Assembly: GCA_032717465.1 (NCBI GenBank)
Contig: CM064712.1
Span: 21,681,717 to 21,745,716 of the forward strand
Direction: 5' to 3'
Origin: Coenobita brevimanus
Taxonomy: Eukaryota; Arthropoda; Malacostraca; Decapoda; Coenobitidae
DNA length: 64,000 bases
Each line of letters begins with the position of its first letter. The first letter of the stretch is position 1. The notes under the pieces are model-generated. The model was not told the DNA's origin. It saw only the letters and a list, made by a program, of their open reading frames with translations, and searched no databases. Positions 38,325 to 49,929 of the stretch are shown here, piece by piece. A program made the translations under genes and the position numbers.

Positions 38325-38512
38325 TATTTTGGCCAAAACTTTCGTCCTTTTGAAGCCCATTTCAGGGAGCTGAGTGGGAGAAAAAGACAATGCTATGGTT
38401 CAACGTCCTTCCCATTGCACTTGTTCACGACTAACATCATATTATAATGTTAATCTATTGTTACAGCTCAGCATTCAAGTTGGGGAGATCGCAGTTTTAG
38501 GCCATGTTTCTC
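38325..38512. mobile_element. MITE-1, copy d
   Basis: Starts attttggccaaaactttcgt and ends gcagttttaggccatgtt. The interior shares gacta.catcatattataatg and ttacagctcagcattcaa. It begins about 100 bp after the candidate signal-peptide exon. Confidence 0.65.
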
Positions 38513-38682
38513 AGTTGAATGCTAGTCCATGTTTCCCAGCGTTTTGTGAGATATTCATAAGGAGTTTGGGGAAATAAACTCATCAATCTTGGTTGTGTTA
38601 GGCCCTTTTTATTCCTTTTAGGCCAAGACTCCCCAGAGGTCCAGCAGTAAACACCATGCCTCTTGTAATTATGACAGGACAG

Positions 38683-39235
38683 GTATATTACAGGCAGGTA
38701 CTGTATATTATAGGACAGATAAATTATAGAACTGTTATATTATAGGACTGTTATTTTATAGGACTGTTATTTTATAGGACTGTTATATTATAGGACTGGT
38801 ATATTATAGGACAGGTATATTGTAGGGCAGGTATATTGTAGGGCAGGTATATTGTAGAGCAGGCATATTGTAGGGCTGGTATATTATGGGGCAGGTATTT
38901 TACAGGACTGTTGTATTGTAGGGCAGGTATATTATAGGGCAGGTATATTGTAGGGCTGGTATATTATAGGGCAGGTATATTGTAGGGCTGGTATATTATA
39001 GGGCAGGTATATTGTAGGGCTGCTATATTATAAGGCTGGTATATTATAGGGCAGGTATATTGTAGGGCTGCTATATTATAAGGCTGGTATATTATAGGGC
39101 AGGTATATTGTAAGGCAGCTATATTATAGGGCAGGTATATTGTAAGGCAGCTATATAATAGGGCAGGTATATTTTAAGGCAGGTATATTATTGTAGGGCT
39201 GGTATATTATAGGGCAGGTACATTATTGGGCCCTC
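38683..39235. repeat. 16-bp minisatellite
   Basis: Unit gcaggtatattgtagg with variants (gctggtatattatagg), about 34 copies; a two-unit remnant is at 39984-40018. TATA-rich. Confidence 0.9.
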
Positions 39236-39721
39236 TACATCAATTATTACTGTAAATAATGTAGTAATGTTGCATTTTCAATTTTACAAAAAAAAAAAAA
39301 ATCCACTATAATGCAAGATAGTCGTGCAATGCACACAACAGTAGATTTTGATTCTGTTTTGTAATCAGTTTGAATACATAGCGTTTCAGATTTTACTCAA
39401 TGCAGCTTCTTAAAAAATTACCTCTGTTAAATCAATTTGCAAAATATAGAGATTCTGAAACAATCAATATCCACTGTAAGAGGCCTCACAACTATTGTAA
39501 ACAAAATGATGACCAGAATTTAAAAATAACCAACAATCAGTGTGTGCAAAGCCACACCATCACAGCAATGAACATTATAAGAAAATGCCAAGTGTTTAGT
39601 GTCATAACATAAAAGCTTTAATGGTACTTGGAACTCAAGAGTTTTGATTGTTTAATTCGTAGATGGATTATTTAAAAAATGGTAAGCAAACTAGGTAAAT
39701 AAAAAATTAGTAATTTAAAAA
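39236..39721. other. Sequence between minisatellite and hairpin
   Basis: AT-rich sequence with no gene that I can support. Together with the hairpin it separates the main 16-bp minisatellite (ending about 39235) from a small remnant of the same array at 39984-40018, so the whole block may be one insertion. Confidence 0.4.
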
Positions 39722-39981
39722 TGGGAAATAGGGATCACTAAAAGAGTAAACAAACAAGGAAGGATTGCTGGAGAGCATCCAAAACCAGCAAGAAATCAAG
39801 TAACGTTGACAATGTAAACCCACAAATCCTTATTTTGACTCTTTACAAACTGTTGATACCAGAGTCAAAAGAGCTTCTTGGGTTTACATTCTCAACGTTA
39901 CTTGAATCCTTGCTGGTTATGCATGCTTTCCAGCGATCCTTCCTTGTTTGCGCACATTTCTTTTAGTGATCCCTATTCCCC
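39722..39981. repeat. 260-bp long inverted repeat (hairpin)
   Basis: The left arm (39722-39822, starting tgggaaatagggatcactaa) is the reverse complement of the right arm (39879-39981, ending tttagtgatccctattccc) with a few mismatches. Pairing continues inward at ttttgactct/agagtcaaaa. The loop is only about 20 nt. It could be a foldback element or a precursor-like hairpin. No coding capacity. Confidence 0.8.
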
Positions 39982-40159
39982 AATATAGGGCTGGTATATT
40001 GCAGGGCAGGTATATTCAACCTTTTGTACAGAAGGGTTGATGTTTCAGTAGGCCTATACTTGACAGGGTGGTGGACTGCACTAGGTTATTAATAAACAAA
40101 GTTAGGCACAGCATAAAAGACAAATCGTATAGTATTGAAGCATCTCGTTTATGAAGGCT

Positions 40160-40380
40160 CTAACCTGTTTTCATGCATCGGCCTTGGTCACCCAATAGCG
40201 GCTTTCCACGCTGCTCAGTCTCTGGTAGTCTCCCTATTGAGTCCCTTTTTCCTGAGGGTACACCGTATGCCCTCGTCCCACATCTTTTTTTGTCTGCCTC
40301 TCGCAACCCTGCCCCCGATGTTCACACTTCCCACCTTCCGCACCGAGTACTGGCGCATGTCCCTAAAACACAGGTAATTA
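40160..40380 (-). mobile_element. RTE-C family 3' end
   Basis: Minus-strand reading gives RDMRQYSVRKVGSVNIGGRV, ARGRQKKMWDEGIRCTLRKK and GLNRET, homologous to 32520-32690. It is truncated at the 5' side and more decayed. Confidence 0.7.
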
Positions 40381-40498
40381 CATGTACACCTATGATATTT
40401 GTTTCGTAATGAATGTAATGAAGTGCACTCCATAGATGTACACAAATAACACACTGGTATTACTGGCCAGAAATTGATGGGCTTGATATAGTAATGGT

Positions 40499-40572
<74 letters not shown>

Positions 40573-40623
40573 TGATTGGCATGGCTGGTCGTGTAGTATG
40601 AATAGGGGTGAGGGAGAGAGTTG

Positions 40624-40707
<84 letters not shown>

Positions 40708-41025
40708 AGTAGGGATCAGGGAGTACAAGGGTGGAGTAGGGAGTGTGGCTGGAGGATGGGATAGATGGAGTTTTAAGGGGTAGGTGATTATGGATAATGG
40801 GAAGAGGATAGTGGAGTGGGAGAGTGGGGATGGAAGTGGGTGAGGATGGGAGAGTAGTGGGGTGTGTATGAGGGTAAGGTGGGACATGTATGGATGGGTG
40901 TGGGTGGGGAATAGGGTGGGATGGGTGGGGTGGGGGTGGATCGGGTCGGGAGTTGGGGGGGAGGGGAATAACAGTGGAACATCACACAACGAACGGCCTC
41001 AGAGAGAGAGAGAGAGAGAGAGGTG
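40499..41025. repeat. (GT)n tracts and G-rich sequence
   Basis: (GT)n 40499-40568 and 40626-40706, then about 290 bp of GGGTGGG/GGATGG-rich sequence and a short (GA)n. No gene. Confidence 0.85.
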
Positions 41026-41130
41026 GGGGGGAGGGAGGGAGGGAGAGGGAAGTTTCATTTAAGGGAAACTTTCTCAAACTAACTGGGAGCCATTTTGTTT
41101 GAAACTATCTCGAACTCTTTTTATATTCCT

Positions 41131-41306
41131 AGATTGGCCAAAAAATATCCACCTGTTGAATACGGCAATAGATTCACACTAGACGATGATGGTAGTCTCG
41201 AGGAAGTGACACGTTTAACAAGCAGAGCCGCCACTGTTGTTATTCCACCACTGAGTTGCATGAAATAAGCTGTTAAAAGACGAAAATCTGGGCCATGTTA
41301 TAAGAT
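41131..41306. mobile_element. MITE-1, copy c
   Basis: Starts agattggccaaaaaata and ends gacgaaaatctgggccatgt. The internal ccactgagttgcatgaaata matches copy a (ccactgagctgcatgaaatt). Confidence 0.65.
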
Positions 41307-41399
41307 TATTATTATTATTATTATTTTTTTTTTTTATCTTCAATCCTTTGACACTAGGTCATCTTGTCTTCTTTTCTTTCATCATCATCATCATCATCA

Positions 41400-41458
<59 letters not shown>

Positions 41459-41480
41459 GTTGTTGTTGTTGTTGTTATTG
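41307..41480. repeat. (ATT)n, (ATC)n and (GTT)n microsatellites
   Basis: Triplet repeats at 41308-41322 and 41382-41480. Confidence 0.9.
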
Positions 41481-41737
41481 TTGTTAAGAACTCCACATCA
41501 TTGATATTGTAGATATTACTTCTTTTTTTCTTCTTTTTTGGGGGGTGGGGGGAGATCTAGAAGGTTGACATTCTAAGACCGTTCAAGACAGAGACTTGAA
41601 ATTTCCAGGAGTGATTTATCTTGCTTGCTGACTTTTGGGGCACATTTTTTTTTTCTCACTAGCTCTAGCGCCGCACTACCGCCCTCTATTATATTATCGC
41701 CCGCCTGTTAGCAAGGCGGAAAGATAATGTTCTTGTT

Positions 41738-41793
<56 letters not shown>

Positions 41794-41799
41794 TGTGTT

Positions 41800-42430
41800 C
41801 CCATCATATCTCATGAACGGCTTGAGCTATGAACTTGAAACCTTCAGAGTATCAAGATATGGCCAAAATCTTGGACGAATTCGAAAACGGGCACTTGGGG
41901 TCAAGGTGAAGGTCATCAAAATGGCTGCCAAAGGTCAGCTAGTTTTTATTACCCATCTTTAGCACCATTATATTTCATGAACGGCTTGAGCTATTAACAT
42001 GAAGCCTTCAGGGTTTCAAAACATGGAAAATTGTGGACTTAGCCAACAGCATATTGTGGCAGGCGACTAGCATTCAGCTCCCGAATGCTTTTCTTTTGTG
42101 TGTGTGTGTGTGTGTTTTTTTTTCTTTTAGTTTTTGCTCTCCTGCCCAGCAAAAACTATTGAATTGATTGCTTTGCCAGTGTTCCAGTATGTAGTCGTCA
42201 ACATATGCTAGTGCACCTGGGTGTTGGTACTGAGATCCAACACATACTTTTTGAGATATTGAGGAAAATCAAAATGGCCACCTCATGCCTGAAGGTGCTA
42301 AATCGGAAAGTGTTTGATTTTGACCAAACTCGCTGGGAATGTAGTAGGTCAGGAGTGAACATGATTTGCATAGTATGAATGACCTTGACTTTGATCTCAA
42401 GGTAACAGGCCAAAATCGGTAAAAAATTTT
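41800..42430. repeat. Noncoding repeat with 162-bp internal duplication
   Basis: tctcatgaacggcttgagct at 41810 recurs as tttcatgaacggcttgagct at 41972, with following text gaa.cttcag.gt.tcaa.a.atgg conserved. Words such as ggtcatcaaaatggc also recur near 42270. It looks like part of a dispersed repeat, but no second locus is in this window. Confidence 0.5.
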
Positions 42431-42536
42431 GAGTCATACCAAAAGTCCCTTAATAATAGGTCTACACTGATAAAAGTATTTTCATCTGGAATGTGGTTTT
42501 ATTTTAAAATTGCTTCAGCAATTTCAGAATTCAAGT

Positions 42537-42619
42537 TGTTGTTGTTATTGTTGTTGTTGTTGTTGTTCTTCTTCTTCTTCTTCTTCTTTTTCTACTTCTT
42601 CTTCTTCTTCTTCTTTTTC

Positions 42620-42655
<36 letters not shown>

Positions 42656-42656
42656 T
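42537..42656. repeat. (GTT)n-(CTT)n microsatellite
   Basis: Interrupted (TTC)n run after (GTT)n, about 120 bp. Confidence 0.9.
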
Positions 42657-43004
42657 CCGTCAGGCGATTCTGTTTAGAAGACATTTCTAACTACATTGGA
42701 AAAAAAAATTGCTGCGATTCCCTCTTCCTCTACTGGCATCCTTATTATTAACTCGTCTTCAGAGTATAGGGATAAAAAAAAAAAATGTCAGACTCATTGC
42801 ACTAACCCTTATGAGGGAGGGACACCACTTCAAAGGTGAATGATACATCACCCCCAGTAAACAGTAATGTTCCCGCGTGTGTTAACAGTCATCCCCAAAC
42901 TTTTGAATTAAGCTGTTTGAAATTATTCTTACCATATCATTTATAATTTCTCACTGTGTTTAGAAATTGTTGTAGACTGTTCGGCTTGTATGTTCGTATG
43001 TTAA

Positions 43005-43195
43005 GAAATCTCCCCAACACCTTTTCCTAAGCGATTTGTTTTGCTTATTGCATCTGACTGTCCTCTTTTGTGTTGCTTAAATCCTTCCAGTATCGCCATA
43101 CCCTGCATAAATAACGTACAGAAGGGTATTCACCAGCCATAGCCAAAAATAAATCGATGAGGAAGCAGTGTTAGGGAGCTTCCTTAACCAAGTTA
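43005..43195. mobile_element. MITE-2, copy b
   Basis: Left caacaccttttcctaagcga, right aaatcgatgaggaagcagtg then ttagggagcttccttaac. The ends are inverted repeats of each other over about 30 bp with mismatches. Confidence 0.7.
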
Positions 43196-43339
43196 TAACA
43201 TGATGTTCAGTTTACATCTAAATGATATGCCAGAACAGTAGTAGTAGTAGTAGTAGTAGTAATGGTGGTGGTGGTAGTGGTGAGGTAATAATAATAAGCA
43301 GTAGTAATAATAGGAGGAAGAGGAGGAGGAGGAGGAATG

Positions 43340-44045
43340 AATATAGGGAAAAGTAAAGTTGTGGTCTTCAAGAGAAATGAAATCACTGAGTGATGGTGAG
43401 GAAATGGAGAATGTAAGTACATTTAAATACTTCAGTAGTGTGGTGCGTAAGGATGGAAGTTTGGAGGGTGAAGTCCTTGAAATGTGCAACAGGGAAGAAA
43501 GGTTGCTGGTTCCTTGAAAGAAGTGACATGAAACAGGGAAGTGAGCATGGAAGTGAAAAAGTTAATACATGACAGTACTGTGATGCCCACTCTAACGTAT
43601 GGAAATGAAGCTTGAACCTTGTTGGAGGGACACAAGTCAAGTGTGAGAGCTGTGGAAATGAGTTATTTGAGAGGAGAAGGTAGAGTTATGAGGAGAGACA
43701 GACTGACGAATGAGGGAGTGAAGGAGCGTTGTGGTGTGGATGAGATAGGAAACGTTAGGAGAAAGACAATGAGATGGTTAGGCCAGGTGGTGAGGATGGA
43801 GAGTGAGAGACTAAGGAGGAGAATGTATGTGAGTGAGGTGGAGTGTGGGAGAGGGAGGGGGAGACTGGGGATGAGATGGATGGATGGAGTGGAGATGTAA
43901 ATGTGAGAGTGGTGTGTGAGCTGGGGGAAGGGGAGTGCAATGGCAGGGGACAGGGTAACATGGGGGCGATTTGTTTTTTAGCTACCCTTTACGGGATTTA
44001 ACCGTTTGGCTATAGATAAATGAACAGGTAGATTGATAGATGGAT
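43340..44045 (+). mobile_element. RTE-A family, longer 3' fragment
   Basis: The longest RTE-A copy. Remnant frames give TPTLTYGNEA-like and VEMSYLRGEGRVMRRDRLTN, then RWLGQVVRMESERLRRRMYV, SEVECGRGRGRLGMRWMDGV. It closes with ggcgatttgttttttagcta, tacgggatttaaccgtttgg and ctatagataaatg before a GTA-rich microsatellite. Confidence 0.75.
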
Positions 44046-44280
44046 GGATAGATAGTAGTAGTAGTAGTAGCAGTAGTAGTGGTAGTAGCAGTAGTAGTAG
44101 TAATAGTAGTAGTAGTCATAATAGTAGTAATATAGTTGTTTTTGTTGTTGTAGTGATAGCATCAGCAGTAGTAGTAGTAGTTGTTGTTGCAGTAACAGTA
44201 GTTGTAGTAGTACTAGCAGTAGTGATAATAATAATAGTAGTTGCAGTGGTAGTAGTAGTAATAGTAGTAGTAGCAATGGT
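44046..44280. repeat. (GTA)n-rich array
   Basis: Imperfect GTA units after the RTE-A tail and before LINE-J copy 2. Confidence 0.85.
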
Positions 44281-44312
44281 TTGCAAGAGTGGAGGCTTTC
44301 TGTGCATTTGTA

Positions 44313-47297
44313 GGGAGTAGACTGTAGCACCAGACGAGCAGGGAGGTACTCCCAGGGTGGATGGGAAGCTGATGGCAGGGAGAGCTGGAGCTCCCGTTTC
44401 ATCAGCCCTCGGGACTAGCTTCTGACCATCCACCTTTGCTGAACTTTTTCAGTGTCTCAGTAACACAGGCCAACATGCTTTCCAAGACAAATTCATTCAA
44501 CCATCAACACCAAACCACATGCACATTATGCACTACACTTCTTATTCAAAATTTAAACAAAAACCAAAAATGGCATCTCTACACAAAGACTCGGAGTCCA
44601 TTGCGGGGGGTGGGACCATCAAAGCCCCCACTATCCGCCCCTCTCCCGGTGACGACCAAGCGAGATGCCTGGAAGCACTGCCTGACTCACTTCTTCATTC
44701 CTGCAACATTCGCGGCCTTTCCTCTAACTTTCTTTCTGTTGAGTACCACCTCTCCTTCTTCTCATCTAAATTTCATCTTCTCTTCCTCACAATGACTCAT
44801 TTGTCAGAGAAACTGATAGCAACCCATCTTTTTTTCCTCCTACTTTCTCTATACTGATTTCAAAGACAAAGGTGGCTGTTGTGTATAAGTACGCAACAAC
44901 CTATCTTACTCTCGTGTCCCTGAACTTGAATCATCTGAATTCTCTATTCTCCAGCTTCGGCTCTCCTGTCATTGTCTGACTAAATATATCTGCGCTAATT
45001 CTACTGACAATGAAAAAAATTCTTCTACTATCTTACTGCTAAGATGGAACACATGCTATCAATTTCTCCTTGCCCGAGATCTCCATTATATAGTACGTGA
45101 TTTAAATGTTCACCACCACCTTTGGCTCTCCCCTCCTTTCACTGATCAACCTAGTGAACAAGCCTACATCTTTCTATCCTTAATGACCTAGAGCAGCTTG
45201 TACAGCACCCTACCCACATCCCTGATGCCTTGGAGAGAGTACCAAGTTACTCGACCTCTTCCTTACAACTAATTCTTCTGCTTACGCTTTTAATCTTTTC
45301 TCTCTTTTGGGCTCCTCTGACCACAACCTTATCTTAACCTGTCCCATTGCTCCAGTAAGGCCTATGGACCCCCCAAGAACACTGGGGCTGCTGACTGGGA
45401 GGCTCTCAGGCAGTACATCATTGATTTTCCGTGGAATGAGAATTACTTACATGGCAGAGAACCATCTGAGTGTACCTCGTGTATTACGGAGGTTATTCTC
45501 TTGGGCATGGAAGCATACATTTCTTTCCCTTATCCTTTGACTAATGTAAAAAACCTTGGTTTAATCACGCTTGTTCTAATGCTGTCCACAACTGACGAAA
45601 CAGAACTCTTCACTCAGACTTGCTTCTCCAGTTCCACCTTATACAATTCCGGTGCTCTCCCTCCATCACTTCCCCCCTCTGACTTCCTCAAGGATGACAT
45701 GAAATTTCTTCAACTGATATATTTTCTGCCATCACTGGCATCAATACTAACAAGGCATATGGGCCTGATGGGGTCCCTCCTGTTGTCCTCAAGAGTTGTA
45801 CTACTGTGTTTACATCCTGCCTATGCAAACTCTTTCGCCTTTGTCTATCAACTTGTACCTATCCTTCTTGCTGGAAGTTGCTCTCATTCAGCTTGTCCCA
45901 GAGAAAGGTGACCATTCCCAGCCCTCTGACTATCACCCTATTGCTTTAACATCCTGTTTTTAATCATTTCTTAAAAAAATTTTAAGCACCATTCCTATCA
46001 CAGCCATCTTTCTGATCATGAGTATGGATTCCGTCAGGGATGCTTCACTGGCGAACTTCACACCTACCTTTCAGACTCCTGGTCATCCTCCTTTCGGAAC
46101 TTTGGAGAAAGCTTTGCCATTGTACTTAACATCTCAAAGGCTTTCAGTCGAGTCTAGCATAAATCTTTAATTTCCAAACTGCCCTCTAACAGTTTCTATC
46201 CTTCTGTCCAGCTTCCTTTGTGGTCGTTCTATATCTGCTTTTATAGACGGCCACCGTTCTTCTCCTAGAACTATCAAGAGTGGTGTTCCTTAGGGTTCTG
46301 TCCTATCACCAACTCTCTTCCTTCTATTAATCAATGTCCTTCTGAGTTGTACTTCTAACTCTGTCCACTCATACGTTAATTACTTCACCCTTCACCTTTC
46401 CATTCACTTCTCGCAGTGTCCATCTCAGCAGTTACTTCAACAAACAAGGAATAGGGCTATGGCACACCTAATGTCGGACTTGGCTCATATTTCTGATTCG
46501 GGTAAAAGTAATCGTGTTGTTTTTAATGCTTCAAAAACCCAATTCTTACATCCTTTAACTTGTGAAAATCCTCTGATTTCTTACAATATCCAACTCAGGC
46601 CTGCACCATCTTTAAACATTCTTGGGGTTCCATTCTCTCAGGATTTATCATGGAAAGGTAATATTACCTCACTTGTAAATATGCCTCCCACAGATTCGAT
46701 GTGCTAAACCCACCCCGTGAATTCTTTACTCCTGCACAGTTTTTGACTTCATACGTGAGTTATATTCACCTCTGTGTAGAGTGCACCTCTCATGTGTGGG
46801 GAAGTTCCCTACATACAGCTCTTCTCAACAATGTGAAGTCAAAGGCTTTTTGTCTCATTAACTCTCCTCCTCTTGCTGGCTCCCTTTAACTCTGTCTCTT
46901 CACCGCACTGTGGCATCTTTATCTCTTTTCTATCACAACTTCAATGGTCACTGCATCTCTGGACTGTCTGCTTGCATCCCTCCACCGCTACAGCTGGTAG
47001 GTAGCACCCGTCTGGCAACAAACTCTCATCCCTTTTCTGTCCAACTCTCTAATGCAAGAGTTAACCCTTACTTCCAGTCCATCATGTAAGCAACAGGTCA
47101 GTTGTGGAACTGTCTCCCTCAATCTGTATTTCCTACTGCCTGTGATGTCCAGTCTTTCAAATGCAGTGTGTCCAGGCATCTCGAGATGAACAGATCTTGA
47201 ATTTGGCTCTCCGTTATCTTGTTTTTGTGTTTTCATGGAGGGAACAGTCTTACAAGTTTCTGGCCTTTGGTTACTTCTTCCATGCATAAAAAAAAAT
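44313..47297 (+). mobile_element. LINE-J copy 2
   Basis: Plus-strand copy of LINE-J, starting ggagtagactgta and ending ttcttccatgcat plus an A run. The endonuclease starts CNIRGLSSNF, and the metal-site block reads as D-L-N-V-H-H-H. RT remnants include GFRQGCFTGELHTYLSDSWS and FGESFAIVLNISKAFSRV. It has many frameshifts and stops, and the YADD region has become S-Y-V-N-Y. It is the most decayed of the three long copies. It lies in the intron upstream of the first Ig exon if the candidate signal-peptide exon is correct. Confidence 0.82.
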
Positions 47298-48282
47298 CGA
47301 TATGATGAAGTACGTGACCTCATTGCGAAAATGGTGCAGGAATATACCATGATGTCACCATGAGCCAGCTCTGCTCCCTTTAGACTGTAAGCTTGTCATC
47401 CACAGAAAAGCAAACATATCAAGTGATTCAAGAGTGGTTGTCAGTGTTCGAGGCTTCAGGACACTTGGACAGAGGACTTTCTTTGAAATCAGGATATTTG
47501 ATCCTATGGTAACATGTTAACGCGATTTGTCTCTTGAAGCTGCACACAAGAGGAACGAACAAGAAAAAATAAAACTATCAAGAAAGGATCCAACATGTGG
47601 ACCAAGGTTGATTCACTCCCCTTGTGTTCGCAAGATCAGGTGGGATGGGTCCAGAGGCGGGGAGACTGTGCTCGAGACTGGCAGAGGTTCTTTCTGGGAA
47701 GAAGTGTCAACCGCAGAGTTCTGTTATGTCCTGGATGAGATGTTGACTGTCCTTCTCCCTCGTGAGGTCTGCACTCCTGTGTCTCAAAGACTCAAGATCA
47801 TTAGTCCTCATGCCTGTCTCTCTGGCGAGTATGGATTACGAAGCTACTGTGAGAGAGAGAGAGAGTCGCATTGACCAACGAGTCCAATAGATTAATGTCT
47901 TTATTAGCACTGTAATGTTAATGAAACAAGTAAAGTAATAAATGTAGTAGTATATTGTTGGTAACCACAGCCATTGGCGAGCTTGGGGCCAACGGATTGT
48001 AAGGTTAGTGTTAACCTTCACGTTACAGCTCCAAATGGTGAACTGTATAATGAATGTTGGTTTTGATATTTACAATATATTTTCCAAATGGACAGAGGTG
48101 AATTGGAAAAAAAATAGTAGTAGTGATAATACCAGTAGTAGTGAAAATTATAGTAGTAGTAGTAGTAGTAGTGATGGTGGTAGTGATAATAGCACAGTAG
48201 TATTAATGGTGGTAGTGCTAGTAGTAGTAGCTGTTGTTGCTCACTCTACAGAAACGTATGTCAATAGCACTTCACTTAGCGG
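47298..48282. other. Intronic sequence without recognised gene
   Basis: Includes an open stretch (47527-47874, + strand) rich in charged residues with no motif I recognise, and a (GTA)n array at 48115-48240. Confidence 0.4.
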
Positions 48283-48405
48283 TGTCTTGTGTGTTTTGGG
48301 AACGGTTCAGTCTGCTTGTATGGGCGTGGCCGTGTGAGTAGGAAATGAGTAAGTGATGCACGGTAGACATCTATAAAGCTAAACCAGTGCCGCAACACAC
48401 AAGAA
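48283..48405. mobile_element. MITE-3, copy c
   Basis: Left gtcttgtgtgttttgggaac then ggttcag; right accagtgccgcaacacacaa then ga. It lies about 260 bp upstream of the first Ig exon. Confidence 0.63.
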
Positions 48406-48452
48406 ATAGCCCGGAGAAATGGAAGAAGAATTTTCAATACTGAAATTCAACC

Positions 48453-48650
48453 ACCTCCCTTGCTTGCCACCTGCCCTACCTACCACCTACCCTGCCTATC
48501 ACCTCCCCTGCTTACCAATTGCCCTACCTACCACCTGCCCTGCTTACCACCTGCCATACCAACCACCTGCCCTACTAGTATCCTCCTTACCATCTGCCCT
48601 GTCTACCATATCCTGCCTTCCACCTGCCTTGCCTATGTTCTGTCTAACAC
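48453..48650. repeat. 16-bp minisatellite before the first Ig exon
   Basis: Unit near ctaccacctgccctgc, about 11 copies, ending about 20 bp before the exon and merging into its polypyrimidine tract. The 12-mer ccacctgccctg occurs both in the array and inside the exon. Confidence 0.88.
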
Positions 48651-48668
48651 CTCTCTCTCTCCCTGCAG

Positions 48669-48798
48669 CCACCACCACTGTGTCCCGCATCACCCTAGCA
48701 GGACACACAGCCCACCTGCCCTGTGAGCTGCCCTTCCCAGGAGACCGACCCAGCCTTATCCTGTGGTACAAAGATGATTCCACCAAACCATTCTACAG
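48669..48798 (+). CDS. Sidestep-like gene, exon encoding first half of Ig domain 1
   Basis: Internal exon, 130 nt, bounded by a good acceptor (CT-rich tract ending ccctgcag) and a gtgaga donor. It enters in phase 1 and leaves in phase 2. The peptide begins TTVSRITLAGHTAHLPC and continues to LILWYKDDSTKPFY. This is the B-strand cysteine (LPC) and C-strand tryptophan (LWY) of a V-type Ig domain. The pattern LWYKDD..KPFYS.D, completed by the next exon, is characteristic of arthropod sidestep proteins, transmembrane Ig/FN3 molecules that interact with Beat proteins during axon guidance. The first codon is completed by one base from an upstream exon, probably a signal-peptide exon. The exon is hemmed in by a 16-bp minisatellite on its 5' side and a 15-bp minisatellite on its 3' side. 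Family assignment comes from recognising the motif pattern, not from an alignment. Confidence 0.85.
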
Positions 48799-48804
48799 GT
48801 GAGA

Positions 48805-49690
48805 ACACAACTGCCCTTTGTACAACTGCTTGTTTTACAACTACCCTATTTATAGCTACTAAGCTTTTTACCCCTTTTACAGCTACCCCTTTTACAGCTA
48901 CCCCTTTTACAGCTACCCTTTTTACAGCTACCCTTTTTATTACAGCTACTCTTTTTACAGCTACCCTTTTTATTACAGCTACTCTTTTTACAGCTACCCT
49001 TTTTACAGCTACCCTTTTTATAACAGCTACTCTTTTTACAGCTACCCCTTATGCAGCTACCCTTTTTACAACTACCCTTTTTACAACAGCTACCCTTTTT
49101 ACAGCTACCCATTTTACAACAGCTACCCTTTTTACAGCTATCCTTCATACAGCTACCCTATTTACAACCACCCTTTTTACAGCTACCCTTTTTAAAACAG
49201 CTACCCTTTATACAGCTACTCTTTTTACAACAGCTACCCTTTTTACAGCTACCCCTTACGCAGCTACCCTTTTTACAACTACTCTTTTTGCAGCTACCCC
49301 TTTTACAACAGCTACCCTTTTCACAGCTATCCTTCATACAGCTACCCTTTTTACAACTACCCTTTATACAGCTACTATTTTTACAACAGCTACCCTTTTC
49401 ACAGCTATCCTTCATACAGCTACCCTTTTTACAACTACCCTTTTTACAGCTACCCTTTTTACAACAGCTACCCTTTATACAGCTATCCTTCATACAGCTA
49501 CCTTTTTTACAACCACCCTGTTTATAGCTACCCTTTTTCAAACAGCTGCCCTTTTTACAGCTACCCTTTATACAGCTACCCGTTTTACAAATACCCATTT
49601 TACAGCTACCATTTTTACAACCACGCTTTTTACAGCTACCCTTTTTACAGCTACTACCCTTTTTACAACTACCCACTTTACATCGACTCC
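48805..49690. repeat. 15-bp minisatellite after the first Ig exon
   Basis: Unit cagctacccttttta, with an 18-bp variant containing acaacagct, about 55 copies. Most units end in a pyrimidine run plus ACAG, so each resembles a 3' splice site. Confidence 0.92.
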
Positions 49691-49714
49691 CTATACATCT
49701 ACCCTTTTTCCCCT

Positions 49715-49905
49715 AATTTCTCTCCAAACACCAATTCTTAAGCGATTTATTTTTTGATTATACCACACTCTTCTATCCTGTGTTACATAAATCTTCCCGT
49801 GTTGCCATACGCTGCATAAATGACGTACAAAATATTAACCACCAGTATCCAAAAACAAATCGCTAAGGAAGACATGTTAGGGAGCTTCCTTGGTCGACGA
49901 GAATA
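49715..49905. mobile_element. MITE-2, copy c
   Basis: Left caaacaccaattcttaagcg, right aaatcgctaaggaagacatg then ttagggagcttccttgg. The next copy follows head to head after about 30 bp. Confidence 0.7.
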
Positions 49906-49929
49906 CGGCCATAGCAATGAAGAAACACA

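Noticed and set aside
47527..47874. Open stretch with charged residues
   Set aside because: No recognisable domain or splice support; ends in a (GA)n run.
48846..49676. Lys/Ser/Cys repeat (KGSCKKGSC) on the minus strand resembling a cysteine-rich protein
   Set aside because: It is the translation of the 15-bp intronic minisatellite; variants of 18 bp keep it open by chance.
48723..49757. Thr/Leu/Phe repeat frame continuing the first Ig exon
   Set aside because: The exon ends at the donor at 48799 and the codon pattern afterwards is minisatellite; the next true exon matches in phase at 56354.
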